A DNA stretch of 41,974 bases from Clostridia bacterium. GTDB taxonomy: Bacteria; Bacillota_A; Clostridia; Oscillospirales; CAG-272. The DNA lies in NCBI GenBank assembly GCA_017632155.1, contig JAGBRZ010000066.1, forward strand, positions 1 through 41,974. The letters are read 5' to 3'. This document shows positions 32,272-40,753 of this stretch, in pieces (position 1 is the stretch's first letter; each line of letters begins with the position of its first letter). A program made the translations under genes and the position numbers. The notes under the pieces are model-generated. The model was not told where the DNA came from, ran no database searches, and was given only the letters and a program-made list of their open reading frames with translations.

Positions 32272-33792
32272 TTACATTCTCTTTTCGAAGTCTTGAATAA
32301 GCTTTTTAATTCTGCTGGTATAAGCCCTCTGCTGAACCTTATAGGTAGAAGCAAAGGTATTGTTTCCATTCTTAACGATGGAACGGGTCGAGGTTGCGAT
32401 CGAATCAAGCTCGCTTCCGTAAACCATACCGGTATCAAATTTGATACTGTCAAGGATAAGGTCGAAGATCATACCCGACTCAACGTCCTTGAGATATCTT
32501 GTCTTCATAATAACCTCGCAATATACGGGAAGAATATCCATATAAGAGCGATAGTTCCATTCCTCAAATACAGTACCTACAGCGGAAAGCTGCTTACTTG
32601 TTGACATAACGGACATAATGCTGTATGCATCCTGTGCTGTGGTGTAATATTCCTGCTGATCAGCATCATACTTGGGAATAGGAAGCAGACCGTATGTATC
32701 ATCCATACTTCTGAGGGACTGGTTGGTTGCGGAGCTTGCATAGATGGTGTAGAGCCAGAAGAGCGATTCACCGTTTGTGAACTTGTTGCAAAGCTCGGAG
32801 TGATTCGAATGGAGGAATGCACCGTTGTTGTTATTGAAGAGGGTGATCTGAAGGTCAATGGCATTCGAAACCTTTTCGGGATTCCAAATTATATCAAGAC
32901 CGCCATCATTATTCTTTGCAAGAATGTCAATGCCGAATGCGGTGAGGAATCCGTCATAAGCCTCAGATCCCAGAATCGAAATGATACCAATGTTATCGGG
33001 AAGGTCAATGGTACCCGACTGGTTTGTGTCAACCCAAGTATCCTTGGTGTATTCAAGAAGCTTGTCAATGGTCCAAGAACCGTCAAGAACAGTGTCATAA
33101 AGGTTGCCGATCTGAAGAGTATTGGCAAGAGTTGCGTTGTAGTAAATTGCAAGTGAACGGTCTACAACCGAGAGGTTGAGGTCACCGATTATGAAATAAA
33201 GCTGATCCTTGATGGTTGCGGCTTCAACGTATGTCTGGTTCCACCAGGGGTGTTCAAGATTGATGGTATCGATAGTATGAAGGTTTGCATAACAATTACG
33301 AAGAGCTGCGCCTGTGGAATAGTACGCATAATTCATAACAAGGTCAAGGCCGGAGGGACCGCCGCCCTCGAACTCTGCAATGATCGTGCGCTGAGATTCC
33401 TCCTTAGAGGCACTCTTGATAAATTCAAATTTAAAATTCAGATCCTCTTCGAGCTTGAGATTTCTCTTGTAGATCTCATCGTTGAGCATATCGCCGGTTT
33501 CACTTTCGGAGAAAAGCTCCCGGTTCCAAGTATCAGAATCACGCATAAGCACGGTGATCACGGTGCCGTCTGCAAGCTTGGTTCCTTCTGCGGTGGGGGA
33601 TTCAACGTAAGGACGTCCCCATTCATCGGTGGGGGGCTCGGTTTCAACGGGGGCGGTTTCACCTTCGGTTTCCACGGGAGCTGCAATTTCGTCCCCCTTG
33701 GTGGTTTCATCCGACCCTGAGGTCTCTGCACACGCAGCAAAGCAAAGTGTCAGTGTAACGAGTGCGAGTAATAGTGCAATAATTCTCTTCAT
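32272..33792 (-). CDS. Extracellular solute-binding lipoprotein, distant paralogue
   Basis: 506 residues with a lipoprotein signal ending in CFAAC (Cys ~21) and an acidic Thr/Glu/Pro-rich linker (~25-55). The body shares the scheme of the two proteins at 2552-5728 but with only scattered identity (VITVLMRDSD, ELFSESETGDMLNDEIYKRN, LEHPWWNQTYVEAATIKDQL, YGLLPIPKYDADQQEYYT). It belongs to the sugar-type binding-protein superfamily. There is again no permease nearby, so the genome seems to have many orphan members of this family. The gene has its own consensus promoter at 33837-33865. Confidence 0.82.
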   Translation of the reverse strand: MKRIIALLLALVTLTLCFAACAETSGSDETTKGDEIAAPVETEGETAPVETEPPTDEWGRPYVESPTAEGTKLADGTVITVLMRDSDTWNRELFSESETGDMLNDEIYKRNLKLEEDLNFKFEFIKSASKEESQRTIIAEFEGGGPSGLDLVMNYAYYSTGAALRNCYANLHTIDTINLEHPWWNQTYVEAATIKDQLYFIIGDLNLSVVDRSLAIYYNATLANTLQIGNLYDTVLDGSWTIDKLLEYTKDTWVDTNQSGTIDLPDNIGIISILGSEAYDGFLTAFGIDILAKNNDGGLDIIWNPEKVSNAIDLQITLFNNNNGAFLHSNHSELCNKFTNGESLFWLYTIYASSATNQSLRSMDDTYGLLPIPKYDADQQEYYTTAQDAYSIMSVMSTSKQLSAVGTVFEEWNYRSYMDILPVYCEVIMKTRYLKDVESGMIFDLILDSIKFDTGMVYGSELDSIATSTRSIVKNGNNTFASTYKVQQRAYTSRIKKLIQDFEKRM

Positions 33793-33836
33793 TTCAAAGT
33801 CCTTCTTTCGAGTTTTTGGTAGATATTGCTACAATT

Positions 33837-33865
33837 ATTATATAACAAAACGCAAAAAATGTCAA
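33837..33865 (-). promoter_or_regulatory. Promoter of the minus-strand binding-protein gene
   Basis: On the minus strand, TTGACA (33865-33860), 17 bp, TATAAT (33842-33837); both hexamers are perfect. Confidence 0.88.
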
Positions 33866-33952
33866 CAGTTTCAACAAATTTTATTCAAAATGCGGTTATT
33901 TTTATACTGCCTTGGGAACAATAATATTCAAATAAGTTTAACGGAGTTGAAA

Positions 33953-35389
33953 ATGCGGAAATTATCAAATTCATATTCCGAAAACGTGATGCAGATGGAC
34001 CGTCTTCTTCGCGTTGACGAAAACTTTGATATGCTAAAAAAGATCGTAAAGGTTGGAGAGGACGAGCTGACTTTTTACTATCTCGACGGATTTGTCAAGG
34101 ATGCGGTGATGCAAAAGCTGATGCTCTCGCTTTCGGGTCAAAAGGGCATCTGCCCCGAAAAGGACGCTGGTGAGGCGGCGGCTTACGAATTTATGCGTTC
34201 CTACGTAGTTTACGTCGAAACCGACGTGACATCCTCGCTCGACGCGATGATCGGGGCGGTTATGTCGGGCGGCTCCTTGATGCTCGGGAGCAGATTCGGC
34301 AGCTATGCCATACTCGTCGACTCGCGCTCATACCCCGCAAGGGAAACCACCGAGCCGCAAAACGACCGTGTTATGCGCGGCCCGCGCGACGGATTTGTTG
34401 AAACGCTTATATCAAACACAGCCCTCATCCGTCGCCGCATTCGCGACACAAGCCTGACAATGAGCTATGTTTCTGTTGGAAGCGAATCAAAAACCGACGT
34501 TGTTCTCTGCTATATGGCTGACCGAGCGGACGAAGAATACGTCAAAAAGCTTCAAGAAAAATTGCGATCCATTAACGTCAAATCTCTGACGATGGGGCAT
34601 CAGTCGCTTGCGGAATCATTGATAAAAACGCGGTGGTACAATCCCTTCCCAAAGATCCGCATCACCGAGCGCCCCGACGTTGCGGCGGCGCAAATATACG
34701 AGGGCAGCATCATACTGCTGATCGACACCTCGCCGCAAGCTATGATACTACCCACATCGATATTTGACTTTCTTCAGGAAACGAACGACTTTTACTTTCC
34801 TCCGCTGACGGGCTCATACGTCCGAGCGGTACGGCACATCATCTTTTGGCTGACGCTCTTCCTTGTTCCCGTGTGGTACTTGATGACGCGCTATCCCGAG
34901 GCTGTGCCAAAGTGCCTATCCTTCGCATTGCCCAAAGAGCTCGGTCTTGTACCGATCATAGCCCAATTGCTCATTGTTGAATTCGTCGTTGACGGGCTCA
35001 AAATGGCATCGATGAACACGCCCGATATGCTTTCAAATTCACTCTCCGTCGTCGGCGGACTGATACTCGGAGACTTTGCCGTCAACCTCGGCTGGCTCAT
35101 CCCCGAGGTCATCATTCTGACCGCATTCGTCGCCATCGCCAATTTCTCGCAAAGATCATACGAGCTCGGCTACGCCTTCAAATTCATGCGGATAATGCTG
35201 CTCATCCTCTCGGGACTCCTCGGCATCTGGGGCTTTCTTATCGGAGTTGCGCTCGTGATCATTCTCCTTGCCACCAACAAAACCATCAACGGCGAATGTA
35301 AATATCTTTATCCCCTGATTCCGTTCAATGGAAAAGCACTCGCCACGGTTCTGTTCAGAGTAAGGAAGAAGGATGATGTGAAAAAGTGA
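33953..35389 (+). CDS. SpoVAF/GerA-family spore membrane protein
   Basis: A 478-residue protein started at ATG 33953 (CGGAG upstream). The N-terminal ~280 residues are a soluble GerA-type domain with EGSIILLIDTSPQAMILPTS, followed by FPPLTGSYVRAVRHIIFWLT and about five membrane helices, ending with a short polar tail. The match is best to SpoVAF, a spore inner-membrane protein linked to germination, rather than to a GerAA receptor, because no GerAB/GerAC partners follow. It indicates that the organism forms endospores or descends from a spore former. The convergent DUF4830-type gene shares its terminator. Confidence 0.85.
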   Translation: MRKLSNSYSENVMQMDRLLRVDENFDMLKKIVKVGEDELTFYYLDGFVKDAVMQKLMLSLSGQKGICPEKDAGEAAAYEFMRSYVVYVETDVTSSLDAMIGAVMSGGSLMLGSRFGSYAILVDSRSYPARETTEPQNDRVMRGPRDGFVETLISNTALIRRRIRDTSLTMSYVSVGSESKTDVVLCYMADRADEEYVKKLQEKLRSINVKSLTMGHQSLAESLIKTRWYNPFPKIRITERPDVAAAQIYEGSIILLIDTSPQAMILPTSIFDFLQETNDFYFPPLTGSYVRAVRHIIFWLTLFLVPVWYLMTRYPEAVPKCLSFALPKELGLVPIIAQLLIVEFVVDGLKMASMNTPDMLSNSLSVVGGLILGDFAVNLGWLIPEVIILTAFVAIANFSQRSYELGYAFKFMRIMLLILSGLLGIWGFLIGVALVIILLATNKTINGECKYLYPLIPFNGKALATVLFRVRKKDDVKK

Positions 35390-35405
35390 CTAGCCACTTT
35401 TTCAC
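35378..35405. terminator. Hairpin containing both convergent stop codons
   Basis: GTGAAAAAGTG (35378-35388) pairs perfectly with CACTTTTTCAC (35395-35405). The SpoVAF stop (35387-35389) and the minus-strand stop (35402-35404) both lie within the stem, so the last codons of both genes form the bidirectional hairpin. Confidence 0.75.
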
Positions 35406-35890
35406 TTATCCCCGTTTCTCTCAAACCCGTGAATAAACCCGCATGCGTCTGCGGAGCAGATGTCGCCCGCGATGATGCGGTTTTTGCGGACAATGAGATT
35501 GGCATATATCTTCTCGCCCTCGTGACCGGGGTAATCAGTCACCTCATAAGTATAGCGCGTGACGGTTTTGCCCTTGTATTTCGTCAGATCGAGTCCCTGC
35601 GCCTTTTGCAGCTCGTTGTAGCCCGAAAAAACGCGGTCGAAATCATCGGGCAGAGTCAGCTCAACGCTCTCGATCGGCTCGCCCGAAACCTTGTATCCGA
35701 ACTGCGAAAGAAACGCGATACGGTCATCGTTCGTTTCGATCCCCTCATAGCTGATCGCGGCGGCGGTGTCGCTGTAACCCTCCGCCTCATAGGCGGGCAC
35801 GAAAAGAATAAGCGCGGTCAGTGAGCCTGCGGCAAGTAAAAGAAGCGCGAAAAAGCGCAGAGTGCTCGCTCTGAATGAATAAATAAACAT
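35402..35890 (-). CDS. DUF4830-like membrane-anchored protein
   Basis: 162 residues; the start is the minus-strand ATG at 35890, preceded by GGGAGG at 35904-35898. It has one N-terminal membrane helix (LRFFALLLLAAGSLTALILFV), followed by an extracytoplasmic domain with NDDRIAFLSQFGYKVSGEPIE, VELTLPDDFDRVFSGYNELQ, and VTRYTYEVTDYPGHEGEKIY. This resembles a clostridial family (probably DUF4830) of unknown role. It follows rodA by 58 bases on the same strand, and its ribosome site is fully paired in a hairpin (35897-35942), suggesting controlled translation. Confidence 0.7.
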   Translation of the reverse strand: MFIYSFRASTLRFFALLLLAAGSLTALILFVPAYEAEGYSDTAAAISYEGIETNDDRIAFLSQFGYKVSGEPIESVELTLPDDFDRVFSGYNELQKAQGLDLTKYKGKTVTRYTYEVTDYPGHEGEKIYANLIVRKNRIIAGDICSADACGFIHGFERNGDK

Positions 35891-35896
35891 AAAAAT

Positions 35897-35942
35897 ATCC
35901 TCCCTCAAAACTAAATACACATTAGTTTTTATTCGGGAGGAT
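35897..35942 (-). promoter_or_regulatory. Shine-Dalgarno-sequestering hairpin between rodA and the DUF4830-like gene
   Basis: Read on the minus strand, ATCCTCCC pairs perfectly with GGGAGGAT, and inside this AAAACTAA pairs perfectly with TTAGTTTT. The 3' arm GGGAGGAT is the ribosome site of the gene starting at 35890. Five U follow the stem, so it could alternatively act as a rodA terminator. Confidence 0.65.
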
Positions 35943-35948
35943 GTTTGT

Positions 35949-37073
35949 TTATGCATGTTCGCGCTCAAAATTATACTTGACGCGGTGGGTTTTTACCGAG
36001 TGCACCATACCGAGCAAGAGATACATCGCAAGTGTCGAGGAACCGCCGTAGCTTATGAAAGGAAGCGTAATTCCGATGACGGGAAGCATCGCAAGGCACA
36101 TACCGACATTTTCTATCGTCTGCACAACGATTGCCGCCGCAACACCAATGCAGAGAAAAGCTCCGCTGTCCTTTCTTGACGTTCTCGCTATCATAAAAAC
36201 TCGAATAACGATTATGGCAAGACAGATCAGAACCAATATTCCGCAGGCAAGTCCGAATTTCTCGCAGAGTGTCGAAAAAGCGAAATCGTTCTCGCAGGCG
36301 AAAAGTCCTTTGTAATACGTACCGCCATTAATTCCCTGACCGAAAAAGCCGCCGTTTGCAAGGGCATCTCTGCCAAGGAGTGCCTGATATCCCGTGTCTT
36401 CCGGATCCGCCTCGGGATTGAAGCCGTAAATTATTCTTTTCTTTTGATATTCCTTCAAAAAATCCCAAGCATAAGGAATTGCAACAAAAGCAGCAACTCC
36501 CGCGCCGAGGAAATAGAAAAGGCTGAGTCCCGCGCAAAAGAGCATCAAAGCAACTATTCCGCAATAAACAAGCGCAACTCCAAGGTCACCTGAAATAAGT
36601 ATCAAACCGATTATAGCTCCAGCGTGCACGCCGAGTCCAAGGAGTGATAGCGGATGATTTATCTTGTGCTTCACCATATCAAGATGTTTTGAGAAAGTGA
36701 CGATAAAGGTGCCCTTGACGAACTCGGAGGGCTGAATCGTGATCGGACCGATCTCAAGCCAGCTTTGGTTTTCACCCTCGGCAATTCCAAATACCAGAGT
36801 AATGCCTAGGAGCCCGATCTCGCCTATCAAAAAGATCACCCACAGCTTGTTGACGACCTCCTGATAATCGACCGTTGCAAGGAAGACCATCACAAAAACG
36901 CCGACAAGCGTTGATGCCGCCTGCATTCTGAGCAATCCAAACCCCAAGGTGTCTGATATCGAATACATAAGCAAAAGGCTCATAATCGACAAAACGGAGG
37001 TGCAGATAAGCAGACAGATGTCAAATTGCCTCAGTCTGTCCTTCAGTCCCGTACCCGTAGATAAGGGCTTCAT
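35949..37073 (-). CDS. rodA: RodA/FtsW-family (SEDS) peptidoglycan polymerase
   Basis: 374 residues, about ten membrane helices. SEDS landmarks are visible: QSWLEIGPITIQPSEFVKG (the W-x-P-S-E region), ISGDLGVALVY with the catalytic-type Asp, RDALANGGFFGQGINGG, a shortened ENDFAFSTLCEKFGL loop in place of LPEQHTDFIF, and LPFISYGGSS near the C-terminus. The protein polymerises glycan strands with a class B PBP, which is not encoded nearby. Assignment to RodA rather than FtsW or SpoVE is not certain. ATG 37073 has GGAGGTGA. Confidence 0.88.
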   Translation of the reverse strand: MKPLSTGTGLKDRLRQFDICLLICTSVLSIMSLLLMYSISDTLGFGLLRMQAASTLVGVFVMVFLATVDYQEVVNKLWVIFLIGEIGLLGITLVFGIAEGENQSWLEIGPITIQPSEFVKGTFIVTFSKHLDMVKHKINHPLSLLGLGVHAGAIIGLILISGDLGVALVYCGIVALMLFCAGLSLFYFLGAGVAAFVAIPYAWDFLKEYQKKRIIYGFNPEADPEDTGYQALLGRDALANGGFFGQGINGGTYYKGLFACENDFAFSTLCEKFGLACGILVLICLAIIVIRVFMIARTSRKDSGAFLCIGVAAAIVVQTIENVGMCLAMLPVIGITLPFISYGGSSTLAMYLLLGMVHSVKTHRVKYNFEREHA

Positions 37074-37101
37074 ATCTTCACCTCCGATTTAATAAAATGA
37101 A

Positions 37102-37121
37102 ATTTTCGCGACAGCGAAAAT
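37102..37121. repeat. Short hairpin upstream of rodA
   Basis: ATTTTCGC pairs perfectly with GCGAAAAT around GACA, 30 bases upstream of the rodA start, between the PHP gene and rodA. It is followed by a CACTGTCCACTGACCACTGT low-complexity stretch (37130-37152). Its role is unknown. Confidence 0.4.
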
Positions 37122-37149
37122 CACCTTTTCACTGTCCACTGACCACTGT

Positions 37150-38115
37150 TCACTCTTCTACACCGTCCTGCAGATATTCCGCAATATCCGCCTTGGTGAG
37201 TCCAAGATGCTCTGCGACAAGGTCGCCGACGCGGACGAGCTCGAGGCTCTTTACCGAATGCGAATCGGTTCCGAACGTAAACTGACAGCCCGCACGCTTT
37301 GCGTTTGCGAATACACGCATGAGCTGATTCTGCTCAAGATCCATACCGTGCTCGGTTACAGCCGCGCAGTTGATCTCGCAATACGCGCCGATAGCCTTTG
37401 CGCGCTTGAAGCAATCGTAAAGCACCTCATCGGGGATCTGAATGAGGAAGGAATTCTTGATCTCGTGCGGGATTCCGCAGAATGCGAAGGGATGCGCGAT
37501 TGAGGTGGGAACGGTTGCGCAGATTTTAATGAAAGTTTCATTTGCGCAGAGATCGTTGAAGCTCTTGACAGCCGCCTCGGTCATATACTTGCCGAGATCG
37601 GTCTTCTGCTCCACGTATTTTTTGAGATGAGCCTCTCCAAGCGCGTTTGCCATAACCTTTACGGTGTCCTCTGCAAGATAGGGCAGAGCCGCCGCAACGT
37701 CAGCCGCGATCTTCGCGCGCATTTCCTGAATCTCGGGAAGATCCCAGAGTACCTGATTTCTCATATGCTGATGAGAATGAGGAATGAGCATATAATCAAA
37801 GCGCTTTGCGCCTTCGACGGACATTCCCACTCTGTCGTGGCAGTGGAAATACTCGCTCTCTGCGCCGAAAAGGCACTTCAGCGTTGCGGGTGCCTTTGCA
37901 AGAGAAGCCTTTGCCTCCTCCGCCTTGGTGATGGTCTGCTTGCTGTACCAACCGGACGCGCCCTTTACGCTCTCATCCCAGATGTGGTTGGAAAGACCGA
38001 AGATCTTGTTGCCAAGCTCGACTTCCTTTTTGACAAAAGCATCGGTCGAAGCCCAAGCATCGTTGCAGCAGTTGGAGAAAATATTGTGATTGTGTACGTC
38101 GTGGAGGATTTTCAT
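37150..38115 (-). CDS. PHP-domain phosphoesterase
   Basis: 321 residues with PHP-type metal-binding motifs: HDVHNHN at the N-terminus, LSNHIWD, FGAESEYF, MLIPHSHQH, and the C-terminal FGTDSHS. The family includes histidinol-phosphate phosphatases and other phosphatases, but the spacing of the central part (~110-190) differs from HisK, so the substrate is open. The start is at 38115 with GAAAGGA. It lies 76 bases ahead of rodA on the same strand. Confidence 0.82.
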   Translation of the reverse strand: MKILHDVHNHNIFSNCCNDAWASTDAFVKKEVELGNKIFGLSNHIWDESVKGASGWYSKQTITKAEEAKASLAKAPATLKCLFGAESEYFHCHDRVGMSVEGAKRFDYMLIPHSHQHMRNQVLWDLPEIQEMRAKIAADVAAALPYLAEDTVKVMANALGEAHLKKYVEQKTDLGKYMTEAAVKSFNDLCANETFIKICATVPTSIAHPFAFCGIPHEIKNSFLIQIPDEVLYDCFKRAKAIGAYCEINCAAVTEHGMDLEQNQLMRVFANAKRAGCQFTFGTDSHSVKSLELVRVGDLVAEHLGLTKADIAEYLQDGVEE

Positions 38116-38152
38116 GATGTTTATTCCTTTCTTTTCAGAAATGAGAAATTAT

Positions 38153-38830
38153 TTAATTTGTATGAATGAGTTTTACTTCCAAAATCAATCTGTAACAAAA
38201 CACGCAAAACTTTACTATAAAGTAGGCACAAAAACACGGCCACACGAATATCAGTATTTTTCCGTAATGATTATTTGGAAAAACATCGGGATTAACGATT
38301 ATATCGACAAATTGACAAACAAAAAATAAAGAATATAGAGCGCACAGGATAAATAAGGGTATAAGATTTGATAACAACCAAAAAAGCGATTGTTTGGTAT
38401 TGAATACGGCTCGTTGATCCTCGGAAACGTAAGAAATCTTAACATTACTTTTCGGATCGGCTTGAATTGTCTTACGCAGCGCTTTTATCATAAGAAAGCT
38501 CGTATATTCCTTTTCGGAACAAAAGACAGACATTTCGGCATCACGATGAGCACGAACGGTTCCTTCCCAAACACAAAATGAGTAATTGCATCTCCACGCA
38601 ACGGCGTGATTAACAATATTCTTTTCTGCAGACCCCGGAAAGAAACATATCTTTGGTTTATATCCGATTGCGGCAATGCTGTCTATATCGCCTGCGCCAG
38701 AATTATACACACGAATCTTATGCGGATTTGAATCAATGTCAAGCCAAGCCACATTGTCATTAACTTCAATCTGCTTGTCGTCAAGAAAAAGAATTACATT
38801 ATCAAAATTGTTGAAAACTATTTTTAACAT
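38153..38830 (-). CDS. Membrane protein of unknown function
   Basis: 225 residues, not recognised. The N-terminal ~145 residues are soluble and beta-rich (IVFNNFDNVILFLDDKQIEV, WLDIDSNPHKIRVYNSGAG), reminiscent of small beta-sandwich domains. Two C-terminal hydrophobic helices follow (LLSNLIPLFILCALYSLFFV and ILIFVWPCFCAYFIVKFCVF). It is AT-rich and Cys-rich for this window, hinting at recent acquisition. The start is at 38830 with AGGAGC. It lies between the PHP gene and the hairpin array. Confidence 0.65.
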   Translation of the reverse strand: MLKIVFNNFDNVILFLDDKQIEVNDNVAWLDIDSNPHKIRVYNSGAGDIDSIAAIGYKPKICFFPGSAEKNIVNHAVAWRCNYSFCVWEGTVRAHRDAEMSVFCSEKEYTSFLMIKALRKTIQADPKSNVKISYVSEDQRAVFNTKQSLFWLLSNLIPLFILCALYSLFFVCQFVDIIVNPDVFPNNHYGKILIFVWPCFCAYFIVKFCVFCYRLILEVKLIHTN

Positions 38831-39175
38831 ATAATGCTCCTTTTCCAGTCTAAATTCGTAGGTTGAAGGAGCAAAAACCTTTCTGAAGAAAGGTTTTACT
38901 CCTTCCGAAATGCCGGCGGGGCGCCGTCATTTCGAAACACACAGAGAGTTTCGCCCTCTGCGGAGGGCGACTAAAGAAACTTTTTGAAAAAAGTTTCTTT
39001 AGAATCTTCAAAAACTTTCCGTCTTTGATAAAAGTAAATACCTATTGATCTTCGCCGCAAGGCGAACATTAACTCGCGCAAAGCGCGATCTTAACTCGGC
39101 GCAGCCGATCTTAACTACGCTGAAAGCGGACCTTAACTTCAAATTGCGGCGGCAAAGCCGCCGCAATTTGAATAA
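38831..39175. other. 345-base noncoding run of consecutive hairpins
   Basis: No credible gene. Reading left to right: an AAGGAG...CTCCTT hairpin containing AAAACCTTTC/GAAAGGTTTT with a GAA-type loop (~38863-38903); CGAAATG/CATTTCG (~38907-38935); CGCCCTC/GAGGGCG (~38952-38970); AAAGAAACTTTTT/AAAAGTTTCTTT (~38973-39001); the TTAACT-spaced mini-hairpins (39051-39138); and a 15-bp perfect stem TCAAATTGCGGCGGC/GCCGCCGCAATTTGA (39139-39171) just after the proS stop. The last stem has no T tail on the proS strand. Confidence 0.7.
39051..39138. repeat. Tandem mini-hairpins separated by TTAACT boxes
   Basis: TTAACT occurs at 39069, 39091, 39111 and 39133 (steps of 22, 20 and 22). Before each lies a short hairpin with a different stem: TTCGCC/GGCGAA with a GCAA loop, CGCGC/GCGCG, CGGC/GCCG and CGCT/AGCG. 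The boxes are conserved, while the stems change but stay paired. Confidence 0.65.
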
Positions 39176-40615
39176 TTAATACTGACGTCCCCAAACGACC
39201 ATATGCTTCGCGGGCTTTCCGCAGCATACGCAAACGTCGGAGATATGTTCCTCTTCAAAGGGAATGCAACGGGACTTAACGCCGCCGGTTTCGTCCTTGA
39301 TCTTGTCCTCGCACTCGGAACAGCCGCACCACATTGCGCGGATGAAGCCCGACTTGTTCTCTGCGATGTCAAGGAACTCCTCCCAGGTTGCCGCGTTGGA
39401 GGTGCGAGTCTTGAGGTTCTCGAGAGCGCGGTTATAGAGCTCGTCGTGAACGCTCTGAAGTCCTGCCTCAACCGACTCCTCGATTCCGTCGAGGGAAACG
39501 AAGGTCTTTGCACGGCTAACTCTCGAAACGAGAACGCAGGAGTTGTTTTCGATATCGCGGGGACCGATCTCGATACGGAGCGGAACGCCCTTCATCTCGT
39601 ACTGCGAATACTTCCAGCCGGTGGAGTTGTCGCTGTCGTCAACCTTTACGCGGAATTTCGCGGAAAGCTTGTCGCGCAGAGCGTAAGCGGCTTCAAGAAC
39701 GCCTTCCTTATGCTGTGCAACGGGAATAATAACGACCTGAGTGGGCGCGATAGCGGGGGGAAGAATGAGTCCGTTGTCATCGCCGTGAGTCATAATGATA
39801 GCACCGATCATACGGGTAGAAACGCCCCATGATGTCTGGTGCGGGTACTTGATCTGATTGTCGCGCGCGGTGTACTTGATATCGAAAGCCTTTGCAAAGC
39901 CATCGCCGAAGTAGTGAGTGGTTCCACCCTGAAGCGCAACGCCGTTGTGCATCATGGGCTCAACGGTATAGGTCTCAACCGCACCCGCGAACTTTTCCTT
40001 TTCGGTCTTCTGACCCTTGACTACGGGGATAGCAAGCGACTTCTCATAGAAATCGGCGTAAACGTCGAGCATACGAATGGTCTCTTCGCGTGCCTCTTCC
40101 TCGGTCTCGTGCATAGTGTGGCCCTCTTGCCAGAGGAACTCGGAGGTGCGGAGGAAGGGACGGGTGGTCTTTTCCCAACGAACAACGTTACACCACTGAT
40201 TGTAGAGCTTGGGCAGATCGCGGTAGGACTGAATGATATTCTTGTAGTGCTCGCAGAAAAGTGTCTCGGAGGTAGGACGAACGATGAGGCGCTCGGAGAG
40301 CTTGTTCTGTCCGCCGATGGTTACGATCGCGCACTCGGGAGCAAAGCCCGCAACGTGATCGGCTTCCTTCTGCAGAAGCGACTCGGGAATGAACATAGGC
40401 ATATATACGTTCTCGTGACCGAGCTTTTTGAACTCGGCGTCAAGGATGCGCTGGATATTCTCCCAAATTGCGTATCCGTAGGGGCGGATGATCATACATC
40501 CCTTAACGCCCGAATAGTCAACCAGCTCCGCCTTCTTAACGACGTCGGTATACCACTGGGCAAAATCTGTTTCCATTGATGTGATAGCATCAACCATCTT
40601 CTTGTTGTCAGCCAT
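39176..40615 (-). CDS. proS: Prolyl-tRNA synthetase (short, archaeal/eukaryotic type)
   Basis: 479 residues. Class II synthetase motifs: [17 protein letters not shown] (motif 1 region), [23 protein letters not shown] (motif 2) and [20 protein letters not shown] (motif 3). An anticodon-binding domain (~280-380) and a C-terminal zinc-like domain with CGCSECEDK and CVCCGK follow, ending in Tyr. The editing INS domain of the long bacterial ProRS is absent, so this is the ProS type 3 form found in some Clostridia. It charges tRNA-Pro. The start is at 40615 with GAAAGGAA. Divergent from wecG. Confidence 0.95.
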   Translation of the reverse strand: MADNKKMVDAITSMETDFAQWYTDVVKKAELVDYSGVKGCMIIRPYGYAIWENIQRILDAEFKKLGHENVYMPMFIPESLLQKEADHVAGFAPECAIVTIGGQNKLSERLIVRPTSETLFCEHYKNIIQSYRDLPKLYNQWCNVVRWEKTTRPFLRTSEFLWQEGHTMHETEEEAREETIRMLDVYADFYEKSLAIPVVKGQKTEKEKFAGAVETYTVEPMMHNGVALQGGTTHYFGDGFAKAFDIKYTARDNQIKYPHQTSWGVSTRMIGAIIMTHGDDNGLILPPAIAPTQVVIIPVAQHKEGVLEAAYALRDKLSAKFRVKVDDSDNSTGWKYSQYEMKGVPLRIEIGPRDIENNSCVLVSRVSRAKTFVSLDGIEESVEAGLQSVHDELYNRALENLKTRTSNAATWEEFLDIAENKSGFIRAMWCGCSECEDKIKDETGGVKSRCIPFEEEHISDVCVCCGKPAKHMVVWGRQY

Positions 40616-40653
40616 TTTTTAATTCCTTTCGCTAACATAGTAATACATAATAT

Positions 40654-40682
40654 ATTATAAAACAAAATTGTTGATATGTCAA
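40654..40682 (-). promoter_or_regulatory. Promoter of proS
   Basis: On the minus strand, TTGACA (40682-40677), 17 bp, TATAAT (40659-40654). Confidence 0.88.
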
Positions 40683-40693
40683 GCACTTTTCTA

Positions 40694-40722
40694 TTGATTA
40701 GTAAGAAAAAGTGTGATATAAT
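40694..40722 (+). promoter_or_regulatory. Promoter of the WecG/TagA gene
   Basis: TTGATT (40694-40699), 17 bp, TATAAT (40717-40722) with an upstream TG. Only 11 bases separate it from the divergent proS -35. Confidence 0.8.
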
Positions 40723-40753
40723 TAATTGTATTGAGTTTCTCGGAGGTGTAATA

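Noticed and set aside
37130..37152. CACTGT/CACTGA low-complexity stretch as a satellite or regulatory repeat
   Set aside because: Only about three imperfect units and it overlaps the PHP stop codon; too short to support a claim.
39051..39138. CRISPR array
   Set aside because: Only a 6-base box is constant; the 14-16-base interiors are self-complementary hairpins, not spacers, and no cas genes are present.
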